A stretch of DNA of 64,000 bases from an uncultured Granulosicoccaceae bacterium (GCA_938035125.1 CALHNS010000019.1:62001-126000); one strand, 5' to 3'. Shown: positions 48,262-57,394, numbered from the stretch's first letter. Made by a program: numbers and translations. The notes: generated by a model from the sequence alone, not told the origin.

Positions 48262-49122
48262 TTAAGGCGTTGCGTTAGGGAAAAATAATTGCTGTCCATC
48301 TATTTGGTGCTCAGCAATAGCATTTTGCCCAACCTCTGATAACAACCATTCCACAAACATTTCACCCGCTATTTGATTCACATTCGGGCACGCCTCAGGG
48401 TGTACTTGAATAATTCCATACTGATTGAAAAGTTCTGCACCGCCTTCCACCAACACATCGTGTGACCCTTTATTTGAAAAACTGATCCACGTTGCGCGAT
48501 CGGTAAGCACATAGGCGCCCATACCGACGCCCACATTCAATGTTGCTCCCATGCCCGATCCGGTTTCTCGGTACCACCCGCCCGATGCAGCCTCTACATC
48601 TATTTTTGCTTCAGCCCACAAAGCAAGTTCTTTTTTATGAGTACCTGAATCATCCCCGCGGGATGCAAACGTCGATTCACCGTTAGCGATTTTCGTTAAC
48701 GCAATAATAATGTCTTGTTCACCTTTCACATTCGCAGGATCAGTGGACGGGCCAACCACGATAAAATCGTTGTACATTAGATCCTTTCGCGCAATACCAA
48801 AACCATCAAGGACAAACTGCTCCTCTGCCGCTTTTGCATGAACCAATAAAACATCGGCATCACAGTTGCGAGCATTGCGAATGGCTTGGCCTGTACCTAC
48901 TGCCACGATGTTTGCAACAATGCCAGTATCGTCTTGAAACATTGGCAACAAATGATCATACAAACCGGAGTTGGCGGTGGATGTTGTGGATTGCACAATA
49001 ATGGACGATGTGTTTGCGTGTAATGAGGTGCTAAACGCACTGATTGCAAGCAAAACAACACCTTTGATTAACGAAGTTAACGCCACTAACCTTGCCTCAG
49101 ATTGAATGATTGATAGGCTCAT
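48262..49122 (-). CDS. tungstate/molybdate-type ABC substrate-binding protein (TupA-like)
   Basis: A 286-residue periplasmic binding protein with an N-terminal signal (hydrophobic residues about 17-32, ending L-H-A-N). Strong family matches to TupA are QSTTSTANSGLYDHLLPMF, VGTGQAIRNARNCDADVLLV, MYNDFIVVGPSTDPA and ASRGDDSGTHKKELALW. Tungstate is the usual ligand of this group; molybdate cannot be excluded. The membrane and ATPase partners (tupB, tupC) are not adjacent, so the transporter must be completed elsewhere or the gene is an orphan. It converges on the DUF11 operon and diverges from the SDR gene. Confidence 0.88.
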   Translation of the reverse strand: MSLSIIQSEARLVALTSLIKGVVLLAISAFSTSLHANTSSIIVQSTTSTANSGLYDHLLPMFQDDTGIVANIVAVGTGQAIRNARNCDADVLLVHAKAAEEQFVLDGFGIARKDLMYNDFIVVGPSTDPANVKGEQDIIIALTKIANGESTFASRGDDSGTHKKELALWAEAKIDVEAASGGWYRETGSGMGATLNVGVGMGAYVLTDRATWISFSNKGSHDVLVEGGAELFNQYGIIQVHPEACPNVNQIAGEMFVEWLLSEVGQNAIAEHQIDGQQLFFPNATP

Positions 49123-49198
49123 TGTGACAACATTAGCCGCTCATCACAAGATTGGACCAAACAGCCCACTTCCGCTTGGGATTTCGTACACTGTCAGC

Positions 49199-49984
49199 AT
49201 GACAAGTCCATCACACATCACAGAACATCAACGCCAATACCAGTTGGCCCCAGGCAGCTGGGATGAGCGCGTGGTGCTCATTACCGGGGCTACAGGCGGG
49301 CTGGGATCCGTTTTGTCACATGCTTTTGCTAAAGCTGGGGCAACCGTGGTGTTAATGGGCCGCCACCGAAAACGTTTAGAAGCGATTTATGATGAATTGG
49401 TGGCAGCGGGTGCAAAAGAGCCTGCCATGATAGAACAAGACTTCACAGAAACCACCCCTGAGATATTACAAAACACCGCTGACATCGTCGAGCAAACCTT
49501 TTCAAGATTGGATGCATTAGTACACACCGCTGCGACCTTGGGTGAATTAACCCCTTTACAAGTAACCGACGACAGCAGTTGGCGCAAAACATTCGATGTC
49601 AATTTACACGCAGCGCGTGATCTCACCATGGCCTGTTTACCTCTGCTTAGTAAAACCGGCAATGCATCGGTTTTGTTCACGCTAGATGACAAACCCGGCG
49701 CGTATTGGGGCGGGTACGGTGTATCGAAAGCGGCGCTTAAAACATTAATGCATGTGTTTGCTGATGAAAATGACAATGTGTTAGATGAAAACAATGTACC
49801 TAAGGTTGCCATAAACGGCATACAACCTGGGCCTATGCGCACCCGCTTAAGGCGCCGCGCATTCAGTGGGGAACTTGAACACGAAACCCCTTTGGCCATC
49901 GAACAGTTGGGCACCTTCCTGTATCTACTCGATCGTGTTGATAAAACCGCCTGCGGCCAATGTTGGCAGGAGACTAACCCATGA
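49199..49984 (+). CDS. short-chain dehydrogenase/reductase
   Basis: A 261-residue SDR with the cofactor motif LITGATGGLGSVLSHAF (TGxxxGxG), NVNLHAARDL-type central region and the catalytic Y-G-V-S-K (YxxxK; WGGYGVSKAAL). It resembles YciK-type reductases of gammaproteobacteria. Substrate unknown. The ATG at 49199 is inferred from the family N-terminus; the open frame extends upstream to 49106 but overlaps the divergent TupA gene. It overlaps davA by four bases (ATGA), so it is probably co-translated with davA and davB. Confidence 0.88.
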   Translation: MTSPSHITEHQRQYQLAPGSWDERVVLITGATGGLGSVLSHAFAKAGATVVLMGRHRKRLEAIYDELVAAGAKEPAMIEQDFTETTPEILQNTADIVEQTFSRLDALVHTAATLGELTPLQVTDDSSWRKTFDVNLHAARDLTMACLPLLSKTGNASVLFTLDDKPGAYWGGYGVSKAALKTLMHVFADENDNVLDENNVPKVAINGIQPGPMRTRLRRRAFSGELEHETPLAIEQLGTFLYLLDRVDKTACGQCWQETNP

Positions 49985-50799
49985 ACAGCGATTCATTTGA
50001 CACTTTGGTCATCGGTCAATACCAACAAGAACCCAAACCATTAGATATTGCTGGAAGCCTGAAACAATTGGCGGCACAGCTTGAACAAGCCAAACACTGG
50101 GGCGTGCAATTATTAATAACGCCCGAGATGGCCATGACGGGTTACAACATCAGTGCAAATGAGATCGATGAGATTGCTGAAAAATCTGATGGCGAATTAT
50201 TTAATGCCGTTGCAAATTTATGCCAGATGCATTCTATTGCTGTGGTGTATGGATACGCAGAGCGCGGAGAAAATAACGAGATCTATAACAGCGTCCAATT
50301 GATTGACCACACAGGCGCATCCATTCTGAACTATCGAAAAACCCACCTTTGGGGAGACTTAGATCGAAACCTTTTCAGCTCTGGCGATGTGCTATCACCA
50401 GTAGTTACTTTATATGGTTGGAAAATCGCCACCGCTATTTGCTACGACTTAGAATTCCCCGAAACAATACGCCACTTGACTATCCGCGGAGCTGAATTAG
50501 TGGTGGTACCCACAGGGCTTATGGCACCCTATAGCGAAGTGGCACAACAAGTCGTTCCAGTGCGCGCTTATGAAAATAGGATATTCATTGCTTATACCAA
50601 TTACTGCGGCGCCGAACGAGATCTAAACTACGTTGGTTGCAGTAGCATTGTCGATCCCAATGGGCTAGTCCTAGCCAGCGCCGCTTCAGACCCTATACTC
50701 TTAACCGCAACACTGAATCGTTCAGTTTTGAAAACTGCCAAAGACGCTCTACCCTACTTAACAGAACGTCGCCCTGAATTGTATGGGGCATTAACCTAA
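49981..50799 (+). CDS. davA: 5-aminopentanamidase (delta-aminovaleramidase), nitrilase family
   Basis: A 272-residue carbon-nitrogen hydrolase. The catalytic triad is visible: Glu49 (LLITPEMAMTGYN), Lys120 (NYRKTHLWGDLDR) and Cys154 (TAICYDLEFPE). The sequence follows Pseudomonas putida DavA closely (QEPKPLDIAGSL, VYGYAERG, IYNSVQLID, YTNYCGAE), which cleaves 5-aminovaleramide to 5-aminovalerate. The gene for the enzyme making that substrate, davB, is ten bases downstream. General nitrilase-family amidases are the alternative, but the pairing favours DavA. Confidence 0.9.
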   Translation: MNSDSFDTLVIGQYQQEPKPLDIAGSLKQLAAQLEQAKHWGVQLLITPEMAMTGYNISANEIDEIAEKSDGELFNAVANLCQMHSIAVVYGYAERGENNEIYNSVQLIDHTGASILNYRKTHLWGDLDRNLFSSGDVLSPVVTLYGWKIATAICYDLEFPETIRHLTIRGAELVVVPTGLMAPYSEVAQQVVPVRAYENRIFIAYTNYCGAERDLNYVGCSSIVDPNGLVLASAASDPILLTATLNRSVLKTAKDALPYLTERRPELYGALT

Positions 50800-50809
50800 A
50801 GGCCAAACC

Positions 50810-52462
50810 ATGAGTGCAGCAGTATCGGTTTTCGGACCCGATTTCCCCTTCGCCTATGACGATTGGTTAGCCAGCGCTGAAGGGCTTGGTGCTCTTAAAC
50901 CCTCTCGATTTGGCACGCGTGTGGCCGTAGTGGGCGCCGGTGTTTCGGGAATGGTTACCGCCTATGAGTTAATGCGGCTTGGCCTGCAGCCTGTGTTGTT
51001 TGAAGCCGGACGAATGGGCGGGCGGCTTCGTTCTGAACGATTTCCCAACACCAACGATGTGGTAGCAGAACTTGGTGGCATGCGATTCCCAGAATCGGCC
51101 ACTACATTCAATCACTACGTTTCGTTAACAGGATTGCACACTCAACCCTTTCCAAATCCATTAACTGAGGCAGCGCTTAGCACCGTTATTGATTTATCTG
51201 GCGAAACTTTATACGCCGAAAATGCTGACGACTTGCCATCAATCTATAAAGAAGTAGCGAACGCCTGGCAACAAGCATTAAATGAAGAAGCCTCTTTCAA
51301 ACCGTTACAAGAAGCGATTAAAAATCGAGATGCTGCGGGCATAAAAGCCTTATGGGATCCACTGGTCTATGAGTGGGACGATCGAACGTTCTACGATTTT
51401 GTGTCCACTTCAAATGCCTTTAAAAATTTAAGTTTTCGGCATAGAGAGATATTCGGCCAAGTGGGTTTTGGTACCGGAGGCTGGGATTCAGATTTTCGAA
51501 ACACCATGTTAGAAATTCTTCGCGTGGTGTTAACTGCTTGTGATGATCATCAATCGCTTATCGTTGGTGGGGCCGAGCAATTACCTAGAAAACTTTGGCA
51601 ACATGAACCTGAGAACACAGCGCATTGGCCAGCAGGCACCAGTTTGTCGAGTTTACATAAAGGGGCCACCCGCGGAGCCGTCACCGCCATCACGCGTGCA
51701 AACAACAACACGTTCGCGGTTACCGATCAATACAACAGCACTGAATCGTTTGATGCCGTTGTGGTCTGTTGCCAAAGCTGGTTACTAACCACCAGCATAA
51801 AAACCGACGAATCATTATTCTCACAACAACATTGGATGGCGTTAGATCGAACCAGCTACATGCAGTCGTCGAAAACGTTTGTCATGGTTGATGAAGCGTT
51901 TTGGACAAAACGTGATGAAAAATCGGGGCGCTATCCAATGAGCATGACGTTAACCGACCGTTTAACCCGTGGCACCTACCTTTTCGACAACGGACCCGAT
52001 CGCCCTGGTGTTATTTGCTTAACCTACACATGGATGGCAGATGCTTTAAAAATGCTGCCCTTATCGGCTGAACGACGCGCAGAACTTGCGCTATCAGCGT
52101 TAGAAAAAATATACCCCGACCTGAACATTCGACGCCATATTGTGGGCCACCCCATTACCGTGTCATGGGAAGACGATGAAAATTTTCTTGGTGCATTTAA
52201 AGGTGCGTTGCCTGGCCACTATCGCTATAACCGACGCATGTACACACACTTTATGCAACAAGATTTCCCATCAAGCCAAACGGGAATTTTCCTTGCAGGC
52301 GATGATGTGTCTTGGACACCCGGTTGGGCGGAAGGGGCTGTGCAAACCGCATTGAATGCCGTATGGGGCGTACTGAATCACCTAGGTGGTGAAACTCACA
52401 CAACCAATCCGGGGCCTGGCGACCAATTTGAACAATTGCAGCCGGTGCAATTGCCAGAATAA
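50810..52462 (+). CDS. davB: L-lysine 2-monooxygenase
   Basis: A 550-residue flavoprotein of the amine-oxidase family that oxidatively decarboxylates lysine to 5-aminovaleramide. The FAD dinucleotide motif VAVVGAGVSGMVTAYELM is near residue 38; AELGGMRFPESATTFNHY and QVGFGTGGWDSDFRN follow, and the C-terminal FAD motif IFLAGDDVSWTPGWAEGAVQTALNA is intact. Many blocks match P. putida DavB (FGPDFPFAYDDWL, YMQSSKTFVMVDEAFW, RLTRGTYLFDNGPDRPGVI). Tryptophan 2-monooxygenase (IaaM) is related, but the DavB-specific blocks and the davA neighbour argue for lysine. The later genes davD and davT are not in the window. Confidence 0.93.
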   Translation: MSAAVSVFGPDFPFAYDDWLASAEGLGALKPSRFGTRVAVVGAGVSGMVTAYELMRLGLQPVLFEAGRMGGRLRSERFPNTNDVVAELGGMRFPESATTFNHYVSLTGLHTQPFPNPLTEAALSTVIDLSGETLYAENADDLPSIYKEVANAWQQALNEEASFKPLQEAIKNRDAAGIKALWDPLVYEWDDRTFYDFVSTSNAFKNLSFRHREIFGQVGFGTGGWDSDFRNTMLEILRVVLTACDDHQSLIVGGAEQLPRKLWQHEPENTAHWPAGTSLSSLHKGATRGAVTAITRANNNTFAVTDQYNSTESFDAVVVCCQSWLLTTSIKTDESLFSQQHWMALDRTSYMQSSKTFVMVDEAFWTKRDEKSGRYPMSMTLTDRLTRGTYLFDNGPDRPGVICLTYTWMADALKMLPLSAERRAELALSALEKIYPDLNIRRHIVGHPITVSWEDDENFLGAFKGALPGHYRYNRRMYTHFMQQDFPSSQTGIFLAGDDVSWTPGWAEGAVQTALNAVWGVLNHLGGETHTTNPGPGDQFEQLQPVQLPE

Positions 52463-52478
52463 ACCTGCAAACGTAAGC

Positions 52479-52787
52479 TTAAGCATGATCCCGAGCCAAC
52501 ACAGACTCGCCCTGCTCATCGATTAACTGCCGACCTTTTTGAATTGCGTGTGTAACCGCCGCTTCACGCGTGGCGTGATTGTCAGCTCGAATGAAGGGCG
52601 TTCGTTGGATTGACTCGCCTTCGCGCTTTTCTATAAAGCCTGCGGTGCGAAATTGACTGCCTTCTTTCATCGGCGCTGCCACGATCAATAAGCCATTATG
52701 CTCAACAGGCTCTTCTTCTGCAGCAGCATCGCTACCACTGCCACTGTTGCCACCGAATAATTTACCGAAAAAAGAACCGAGCCCCAT
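52479..52787 (-). CDS. HlyU-family protein
   Basis: A 102-residue protein with the N-terminal MGLGSFFGKLFGG, a Gly/Ser/acidic linker, and the family core YxGxxIxxxPxxxxxxxRxAG-like block (HNGLLIVAAPMKEGSQFRTAG). HlyU in Vibrio is a regulator of haemolysin genes; most members of this small family are uncharacterised, so no target can be named. It converges on davB. Confidence 0.75.
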   Translation of the reverse strand: MGLGSFFGKLFGGNSGSGSDAAAEEEPVEHNGLLIVAAPMKEGSQFRTAGFIEKREGESIQRTPFIRADNHATREAAVTHAIQKGRQLIDEQGESVLARDHA

Positions 52788-52828
52788 GTTGGCTATCCTG
52801 CAGTTAATTGGGAAGCCATTGTTTTACC

Positions 52829-53449
52829 CTAAAAAAGCCTGCGCCACCAGCTTTGTTTCTTCAATGCGTCTCGGCATCCGCCGTATTGAATGGCGTATTG
52901 CTTCGAGCGGCGTGCAACATTTTGCGCCGCTCGCAGCAACCACGCTTTCGACTGATAAGTTTTGTTGGCAAAACCCGTCCATCCTTCGTGATACGTTAAA
53001 TATAAGGAGTACACATCATCCTTAGACAACCCATTGCGCTTGCGAGACTGATTTAAATACCAATGGATAAAGTCTGTGGCGTCAGTGAAATGATCTCGCT
53101 GGCGCCATGGCTCTCCGGTATCGCGTCGGTAGTTTGCCCAAGTGCCCACCAAGGCTTGGGAATACCCATAGGCAGAGCTTGGCCGCTTCCAAGGAATAAA
53201 ACCGAACAGCTTTCTTCTTGGTGGGCGAATGTCATCAATAAACGCAGATTCTTGATACATGATGGCCATGACGGTATGCATGGATGTGCCCCATTTTTTT
53301 TCCGCAGCAACCGCGGTATCGTGCCATCGCCGTTTCTCTTTAAATACCGAGCAAATGTTTTCAGGCTGAGCTGGCGGTGTGGTTACACAGCCCACTAGCG
53401 CATGCGAGAAACACAAAGCAATCAAAATTCTACGTATTTTTCGATCCAT
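52829..53449 (-). CDS. lipoprotein with a lysozyme-like (transglycosylase SLT) domain
   Basis: A 206-residue lipoprotein (lipobox L-V-G-C, Cys21). The region IMYQESAFIDDIRPP followed by SSAYGYSQALVGTWANYR has the catalytic-glutamate (E-S) and G-Y-x-Q pattern of lytic transglycosylases. LTYHEGWTGFANKTY resembles the substrate-binding tail. It probably cuts or binds peptidoglycan from the outer membrane. It lacks the other domains of MltC/E-type enzymes, so the exact class is uncertain. Confidence 0.8.
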   Translation of the reverse strand: MDRKIRRILIALCFSHALVGCVTTPPAQPENICSVFKEKRRWHDTAVAAEKKWGTSMHTVMAIMYQESAFIDDIRPPRRKLFGFIPWKRPSSAYGYSQALVGTWANYRRDTGEPWRQRDHFTDATDFIHWYLNQSRKRNGLSKDDVYSLYLTYHEGWTGFANKTYQSKAWLLRAAQNVARRSKQYAIQYGGCRDALKKQSWWRRLF

Positions 53450-53529
53450 CCCTTTAGTTTAGCCACTACAGAGCCCTCAGGCGCATTTCTTGCGAGTTAC
53501 CAGTTACACACGAAACCGTTGCCCCGTAA

Positions 53530-54207
53530 ATGCTTTTAAAGTCTGCCTCAACGGCTGTATTGATTGCAACTCTGCTGTCAGCTTGCGCCACCAATCAATC
53601 TCAGAACGCCTCAGCAGGCGATTCAGTTGAGATTCCAACTGTAGACGTTGAGCCGGTTATTGAAGTAGAACAAGCAGAGCTGGTAGCGAGCTTGCCTGAA
53701 TCGATAGAATCATTTGAGCTCTCTGGTGCAAAGGCCTTCGATGCAGAGGGTGATGGCGTGAATGTGCGTTACACCAATGCGAAAAAGCGCAGGCGAGCAG
53801 ATGTGTTCATATATCCCGTTGCTGAAGATAATAAAGCGCTTGCACATCCTGAACTGGTTTTGGGTTCAACCCAAGCCACAATGCAAGCTATCTCTGAGGC
53901 AGTGCAAGCCGGGGTTTACCAAAACCTAAACGTTATAGATGCAGCAACCAAAGCAAAAGGGCTTCGCACCATTGCACGAGTACAAGCCACGTATTTACGC
54001 GAAAATTTAGCTTCTTACACATTGGTTTATCAAACCGAACATGATGGCACCATGGTTAAGATTCGTTTAACCATGCCTGATAACGAATCTAATCGTACCA
54101 GTCGGGAATGGGATCGCTTTGCCGATGAAGTGTTGAACTCAGTGACTGACTATTTAGACATTGAAAACCAAGCGCAACCTAATACAGAAGAAACAGCGGC
54201 TATTTAA
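53530..54207 (+). CDS. unknown lipoprotein
   Basis: A 225-residue protein with a clear lipoprotein signal (lipobox L-S-A-C, Cys19), then a Glu/Val-rich low-complexity stretch (about 35-60) and a folded region with no domain I recognise (VNVRYTNAKKRRRADVFIYPV; YTLVYQTEHDGTMVKIRLTM). The C-terminal TSREWDRFADEVLNSVTDYL is helical. It is divergent from the transglycosylase-like gene (about 80 bp between starts). An AT-rich hairpin (54217-54236) follows the stop. Confidence 0.78.
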   Translation: MLLKSASTAVLIATLLSACATNQSQNASAGDSVEIPTVDVEPVIEVEQAELVASLPESIESFELSGAKAFDAEGDGVNVRYTNAKKRRRADVFIYPVAEDNKALAHPELVLGSTQATMQAISEAVQAGVYQNLNVIDAATKAKGLRTIARVQATYLRENLASYTLVYQTEHDGTMVKIRLTMPDNESNRTSREWDRFADEVLNSVTDYLDIENQAQPNTEETAAI

Positions 54208-54843
54208 GCTACGATGTTTATTGGGCTTCCAATAAAAGCACGCTGTATATAACGCGCGATCTGATGCAACATCACTACCGCCTTAAGCGTTAAGCCTAAA
54301 CCCCTACCCTTATATAAAGAACCATAGCTATCGACTATCGATAGGCTACTTCGACGTGGCCAATTGCCGCGTTTCTAACGTTTCCTGCCCCATTGAAGGC
54401 TACAAAGCCTTTACATAGCCACTTTTAGTAGCCCTTCCATTCCTTCAAAGCTAACCTTGCTTTAAAACTACTTAACAAAACCGCCTCCTCTCGCCTTGCG
54501 TGCACAGCCGCGTTACGTGATCCGCTTCAAAACATCAGACAGTTTCCAGCTTCGGCAACGCGATTTGACCCGTTTTCGATGCGATGTTTAGCGTTATTAC
54601 TTAACGGCTTTACTTAAATATTTTATTTACAAATCAATGACTTAAATGCCATATAGCGCTTGAGGCATTTTTTTGACAGACGATAAAATTCCCCCAAGAG
54701 GCTGATATACGGCCATTGCAAGAAACTGAGACCCACTTCCGTGACTCAACTTAGCCACGGTAATACAGTGCACGCCACTACTTCGACACATCGAAGAACA
54801 CAACAGCCGACGAGAAGATCGGCACTAGAGATGGGGAAATTAT
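54208..54843. other. 636-bp intergenic region without a gene
   Basis: I see no gene on either strand. It contains a stem TTTATTGG/CCAATAAA (54217-54236) just after the 53530 gene, the perfect palindrome CTATCGATAG near 54333, a small hairpin AAGGCT/AGCCTT (54396-54411), and an AT-rich block at about 54600-54690. This is an unusually long gap for such a dense window, and the 3' half probably forms the promoter and leader of the 54844 gene. Confidence 0.5.
54660..54689 (+). promoter_or_regulatory. possible sigma-70 promoter of the 54844 gene
   Basis: TTGAGG (54660-54665) and TAAAAT (54684-54689) are separated by 18 bases and lie in an AT-rich block about 155 bp before the ATG. A TTGACA-like hexamer within the spacer (54674-54678 region) has no matching -10 at proper distance. 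A long leader would follow. Confidence 0.3.
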
Positions 54844-55395
54844 ATGAGCCGTTTAACTACAACAATCAGCACAATACTTTTAGCCTTCGCTCTACTGGGT
54901 GCATCAGGAACAGCGTCTGCTGAAAATGGTTTTTTGAAGAACAACAAGTTCTTACAAAACAACAAATTTCTGTCTTCTGACGAAAGCTATTTAACATTCA
55001 ATACTTTCTCGCTTCATTTCGAGAATTTCAACGATCGCAACAACGTTACGCCAGGCATCGGCTGGGAGTACTCTCCTACGGGTAAGTTAGGTTTTCACGT
55101 AGGTACTGTAAAAGACAGCTTTAACTTCCAAGCGCGTTACATCGGAATTAACTACGCAACGCAGCGTTATAACGTTTTAGGTGGTCAGTTACGCTTCATC
55201 GTTGGTGTTACTGCATTACACAAGCAGTTTTCACCTAGTTCAGAACCAGAAACTCGAATCGTTCCTTTACCGGTTATCGAGCTAAAGATGTCAGAACGCT
55301 TTGTTCTTAACGTCAGCGGTTCACCAGAGCTGGACTTTCAAGGCCAACACACTAACGGTGTACTGATTCTTCAGGGTAAGTGGAACTTATTCTAA
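54844..55395 (+). CDS. small outer-membrane beta-barrel protein, unknown
   Basis: A 183-residue exported protein with a signal peptide (ending T-A-S-A-E). The mature N-terminus repeats NNKFL (KNNKFLQNNKFL). The rest alternates hydrophobic and polar residues (VTPGIGWEYSPTGKLGFHVG, FQARYIGINYAT, VLNVSGSPELDF) and ends in Trp-Asn-Leu-Phe, a C-terminal aromatic as used by the BAM machinery. The length suits an eight-stranded barrel. No enzyme signature such as PagP is evident. GGGGA precedes the ATG and a terminator follows at 55474. Confidence 0.75.
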   Translation: MSRLTTTISTILLAFALLGASGTASAENGFLKNNKFLQNNKFLSSDESYLTFNTFSLHFENFNDRNNVTPGIGWEYSPTGKLGFHVGTVKDSFNFQARYIGINYATQRYNVLGGQLRFIVGVTALHKQFSPSSEPETRIVPLPVIELKMSERFVLNVSGSPELDFQGQHTNGVLILQGKWNLF

Positions 55396-55473
55396 AAAAT
55401 CATAAGGAACGATGACTTTATAGATAACCCTATAAACGTTCCCTAGAATTTCTCAGGTGTTACCCCCCTTGGG

Positions 55474-55508
55474 CTGGTTGGCTACTTAAGCAACCAGTCA
55501 TTTTTTTG
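55474..55508 (+). terminator. rho-independent terminator after the 54844 gene
   Basis: A seven-base-pair stem CTGGTTG / CAACCAG with a ten-base loop is followed by TCATTTTTTT. It ends about 110 bp after the 54844 stop and 68 bp before the next gene, and is the clearest intrinsic terminator in the window. Confidence 0.85.
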
Positions 55509-55575
55509 TCCGCAATAAAATTCTTATGGCATAGGAATTGCGAATTGGATCACTATTCTCTCTTAACGGTGATTC

Positions 55576-56367
55576 ATGCGTAAAACAATAGCCACTTTGG
55601 CCGTATCGTTTGCCGCTCTCATTAGCCAGCCTGCATGGGCCGATCGGTATTTTTTCGAAGGCGTGTACACAGGTGGCACGGGCAATATCACCGTTGACGA
55701 TACCGAAGTTGAGTTTGAACAAGCTGCGGTGGATCTTACCGTTAATTTCGGCTCGATTAGCACCTACAACATTCCCTATAACGAGGCTTCGTTTCTGAAC
55801 CGAAGCTCGTTCATCAATTACCGCCAAAATAGCTTAGGAAATGACGACACAGAAGAGCTAATTTCTCATGAAGTGTCAGGGCGGTTTGTCTTACGTTCGG
55901 GTCTATACATTGCCGCTATCGGTGATATTGACAGAGACAACAGAGACAATAACGTATATGAAATACAGCTAGGCCAATTCACCACAGACTACACAAGCGT
56001 TTTCGCAGGCTACATCGTAGATAACCAAGACAGCGCTAACGTGTTTACAGCAGGCGTACATTTCACCTCACCATCTGGCAAAGGCAACACATGGACAGCT
56101 TATGACTTTGGTGGTCGCTACTTAGTTGAAGGCGAAGACAGTGAGTATGCTTTGAATTTCGGAATCGCTTACTACCCAGGATTTAGAAGCGCATTGGGGT
56201 TTCTCTACGAATACGCCGATGGTCGTTTAACCGATTCTCATGAAACTAACGTGTACGGCGAATACTATTTCTCTAAATACATTTCAACTCGTATAGACGG
56301 AACCGTTTTGCGATTGGCCGACATTGAAGAACGATCGGCAAGCTTTAGTGTAAAGCTACGTTTCTAA
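55576..56367 (+). CDS. putative outer-membrane barrel protein
   Basis: A 263-residue exported protein. The signal peptide ends A-W-A-D (about residue 22) and the mature part has repeated amphipathic strands (FFEGVYTGGTGNITVDD, YALNFGIAYYPGF, GFLYEYADGRLTD, TNVYGEYYFSKYIS) finishing SFSVKLRF with a terminal Phe. The length and pattern fit a barrel of about 12 strands. It is not like a named porin to my eye. It lies downstream of the 54844 small outer-membrane protein, separated by a terminator, so it is probably its own transcript. Confidence 0.78.
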   Translation: MRKTIATLAVSFAALISQPAWADRYFFEGVYTGGTGNITVDDTEVEFEQAAVDLTVNFGSISTYNIPYNEASFLNRSSFINYRQNSLGNDDTEELISHEVSGRFVLRSGLYIAAIGDIDRDNRDNNVYEIQLGQFTTDYTSVFAGYIVDNQDSANVFTAGVHFTSPSGKGNTWTAYDFGGRYLVEGEDSEYALNFGIAYYPGFRSALGFLYEYADGRLTDSHETNVYGEYYFSKYISTRIDGTVLRLADIEERSASFSVKLRF

Positions 56368-56410
56368 TTCAAACCCAGTCAAGTCAAGACAAGCCAAACC
56401 GCAAGTACAG

Positions 56411-57319
56411 TTAGAACTGGGTGGCGGGTACAGCGAATATGCCGTGCCCCCCGTTCGAAAATTCAAGCCACGTTAATCCTGCATTCGGGAAGTTTGCTTG
56501 CATCGCAGGTTGTGAGTTGCCCACTTCCACCACCATCCAGCCCTGTTCAGTAAGGTGGTTCGGTGCGTCTCGCATCATTACACGCACTAAATCCAAACCA
56601 TCTTTGCCTGCCGCTAACCCCATCATAGGTTCAGCATGAAATTCATCTGGCATTGAGGCGATATCGTCCTCATCGACATAAGGTGGGTTGGAAATGATTA
56701 AATCGAACTGCCCATCGATTCGCTCGAATAAATCACTCTCTATTATTTGAACCCGATCTTGCACTGCGTGTTTTTCTATATTTTTTTTAGCCAGTGCTAA
56801 CGCCTCTTTGGAAAGATCTGCGCACACCACGTAAGCTTCGGGCAAGGCCAAAGCGCAGCTGATGCCAATACAGCCCCCCCCTGTGCATAAATCTAAAATG
56901 CGTTGCGGCGGGCTTATAACCAGTGATTCAGGCTTTTGGAATAAACCGAAAAAATCTGAATTAATGAATTCTGCCAACGGGGACCGTGGCACGAGCGCCC
57001 GTTCATCGCAGAAAAATTCGTGCCCTGCGAACCAAGCCGACCCTGTTATATACGCTAGCGGAATTCGTTCAGCCAAACGCCTATTAATGAGGGTATTGCA
57101 ATGCCTGCGTTGCCCTTCAGTTACAGGCTGCCCATAGTCAGGAGCCACATCCACGGGTAAATCCAGCGCATGCAACAACAGCCAGCTGGCCTCATCTAAG
57201 GCGTTATCCGTTCCATGACCATAATCTAGATTGGCGGCATCAAAGGCTTTAGCTGTCGCTCGAATGGCGTTTTCGAGGGTCAGTGGCCCGTGAGGTGGAA
57301 GAACAGGATTTGAGTGCAT
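56411..57319 (-). CDS. prmB: ribosomal protein L3 glutamine methyltransferase
   Basis: A 302-residue SAM-dependent N5-glutamine methyltransferase. The catalytic NPPY motif (IISNPPYVDEDD), SAM motif ILDLCTGGGCIGISCALAL and the family block PLAYITGSAWFAGHEF are all present, and D-E-R-A-L-V-P-R-S-P-L-A matches PrmB rather than PrmC. The ATG at 57319 (MHSNPVLPPHG) gives the usual length; the longer open frame to 57388 overlaps the divergent promoter of the SCO1 gene. Confidence 0.95.
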   Translation of the reverse strand: MHSNPVLPPHGPLTLENAIRATAKAFDAANLDYGHGTDNALDEASWLLLHALDLPVDVAPDYGQPVTEGQRRHCNTLINRRLAERIPLAYITGSAWFAGHEFFCDERALVPRSPLAEFINSDFFGLFQKPESLVISPPQRILDLCTGGGCIGISCALALPEAYVVCADLSKEALALAKKNIEKHAVQDRVQIIESDLFERIDGQFDLIISNPPYVDEDDIASMPDEFHAEPMMGLAAGKDGLDLVRVMMRDAPNHLTEQGWMVVEVGNSQPAMQANFPNAGLTWLEFSNGGHGIFAVPATQF

Positions 57320-57394
57320 GAAACAGTGATCGTCTTTATCGCGTGCACAGTATAATCTGATTAGAGGCACTCTAAAGCGCAAAGGCAACCCCCA

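Noticed and set aside
50810-52462. Tryptophan 2-monooxygenase (IaaM) for indole-acetic acid synthesis
   Set aside because: Several blocks match lysine 2-monooxygenase DavB better, and the neighbouring amidase matches DavA rather than IaaH.
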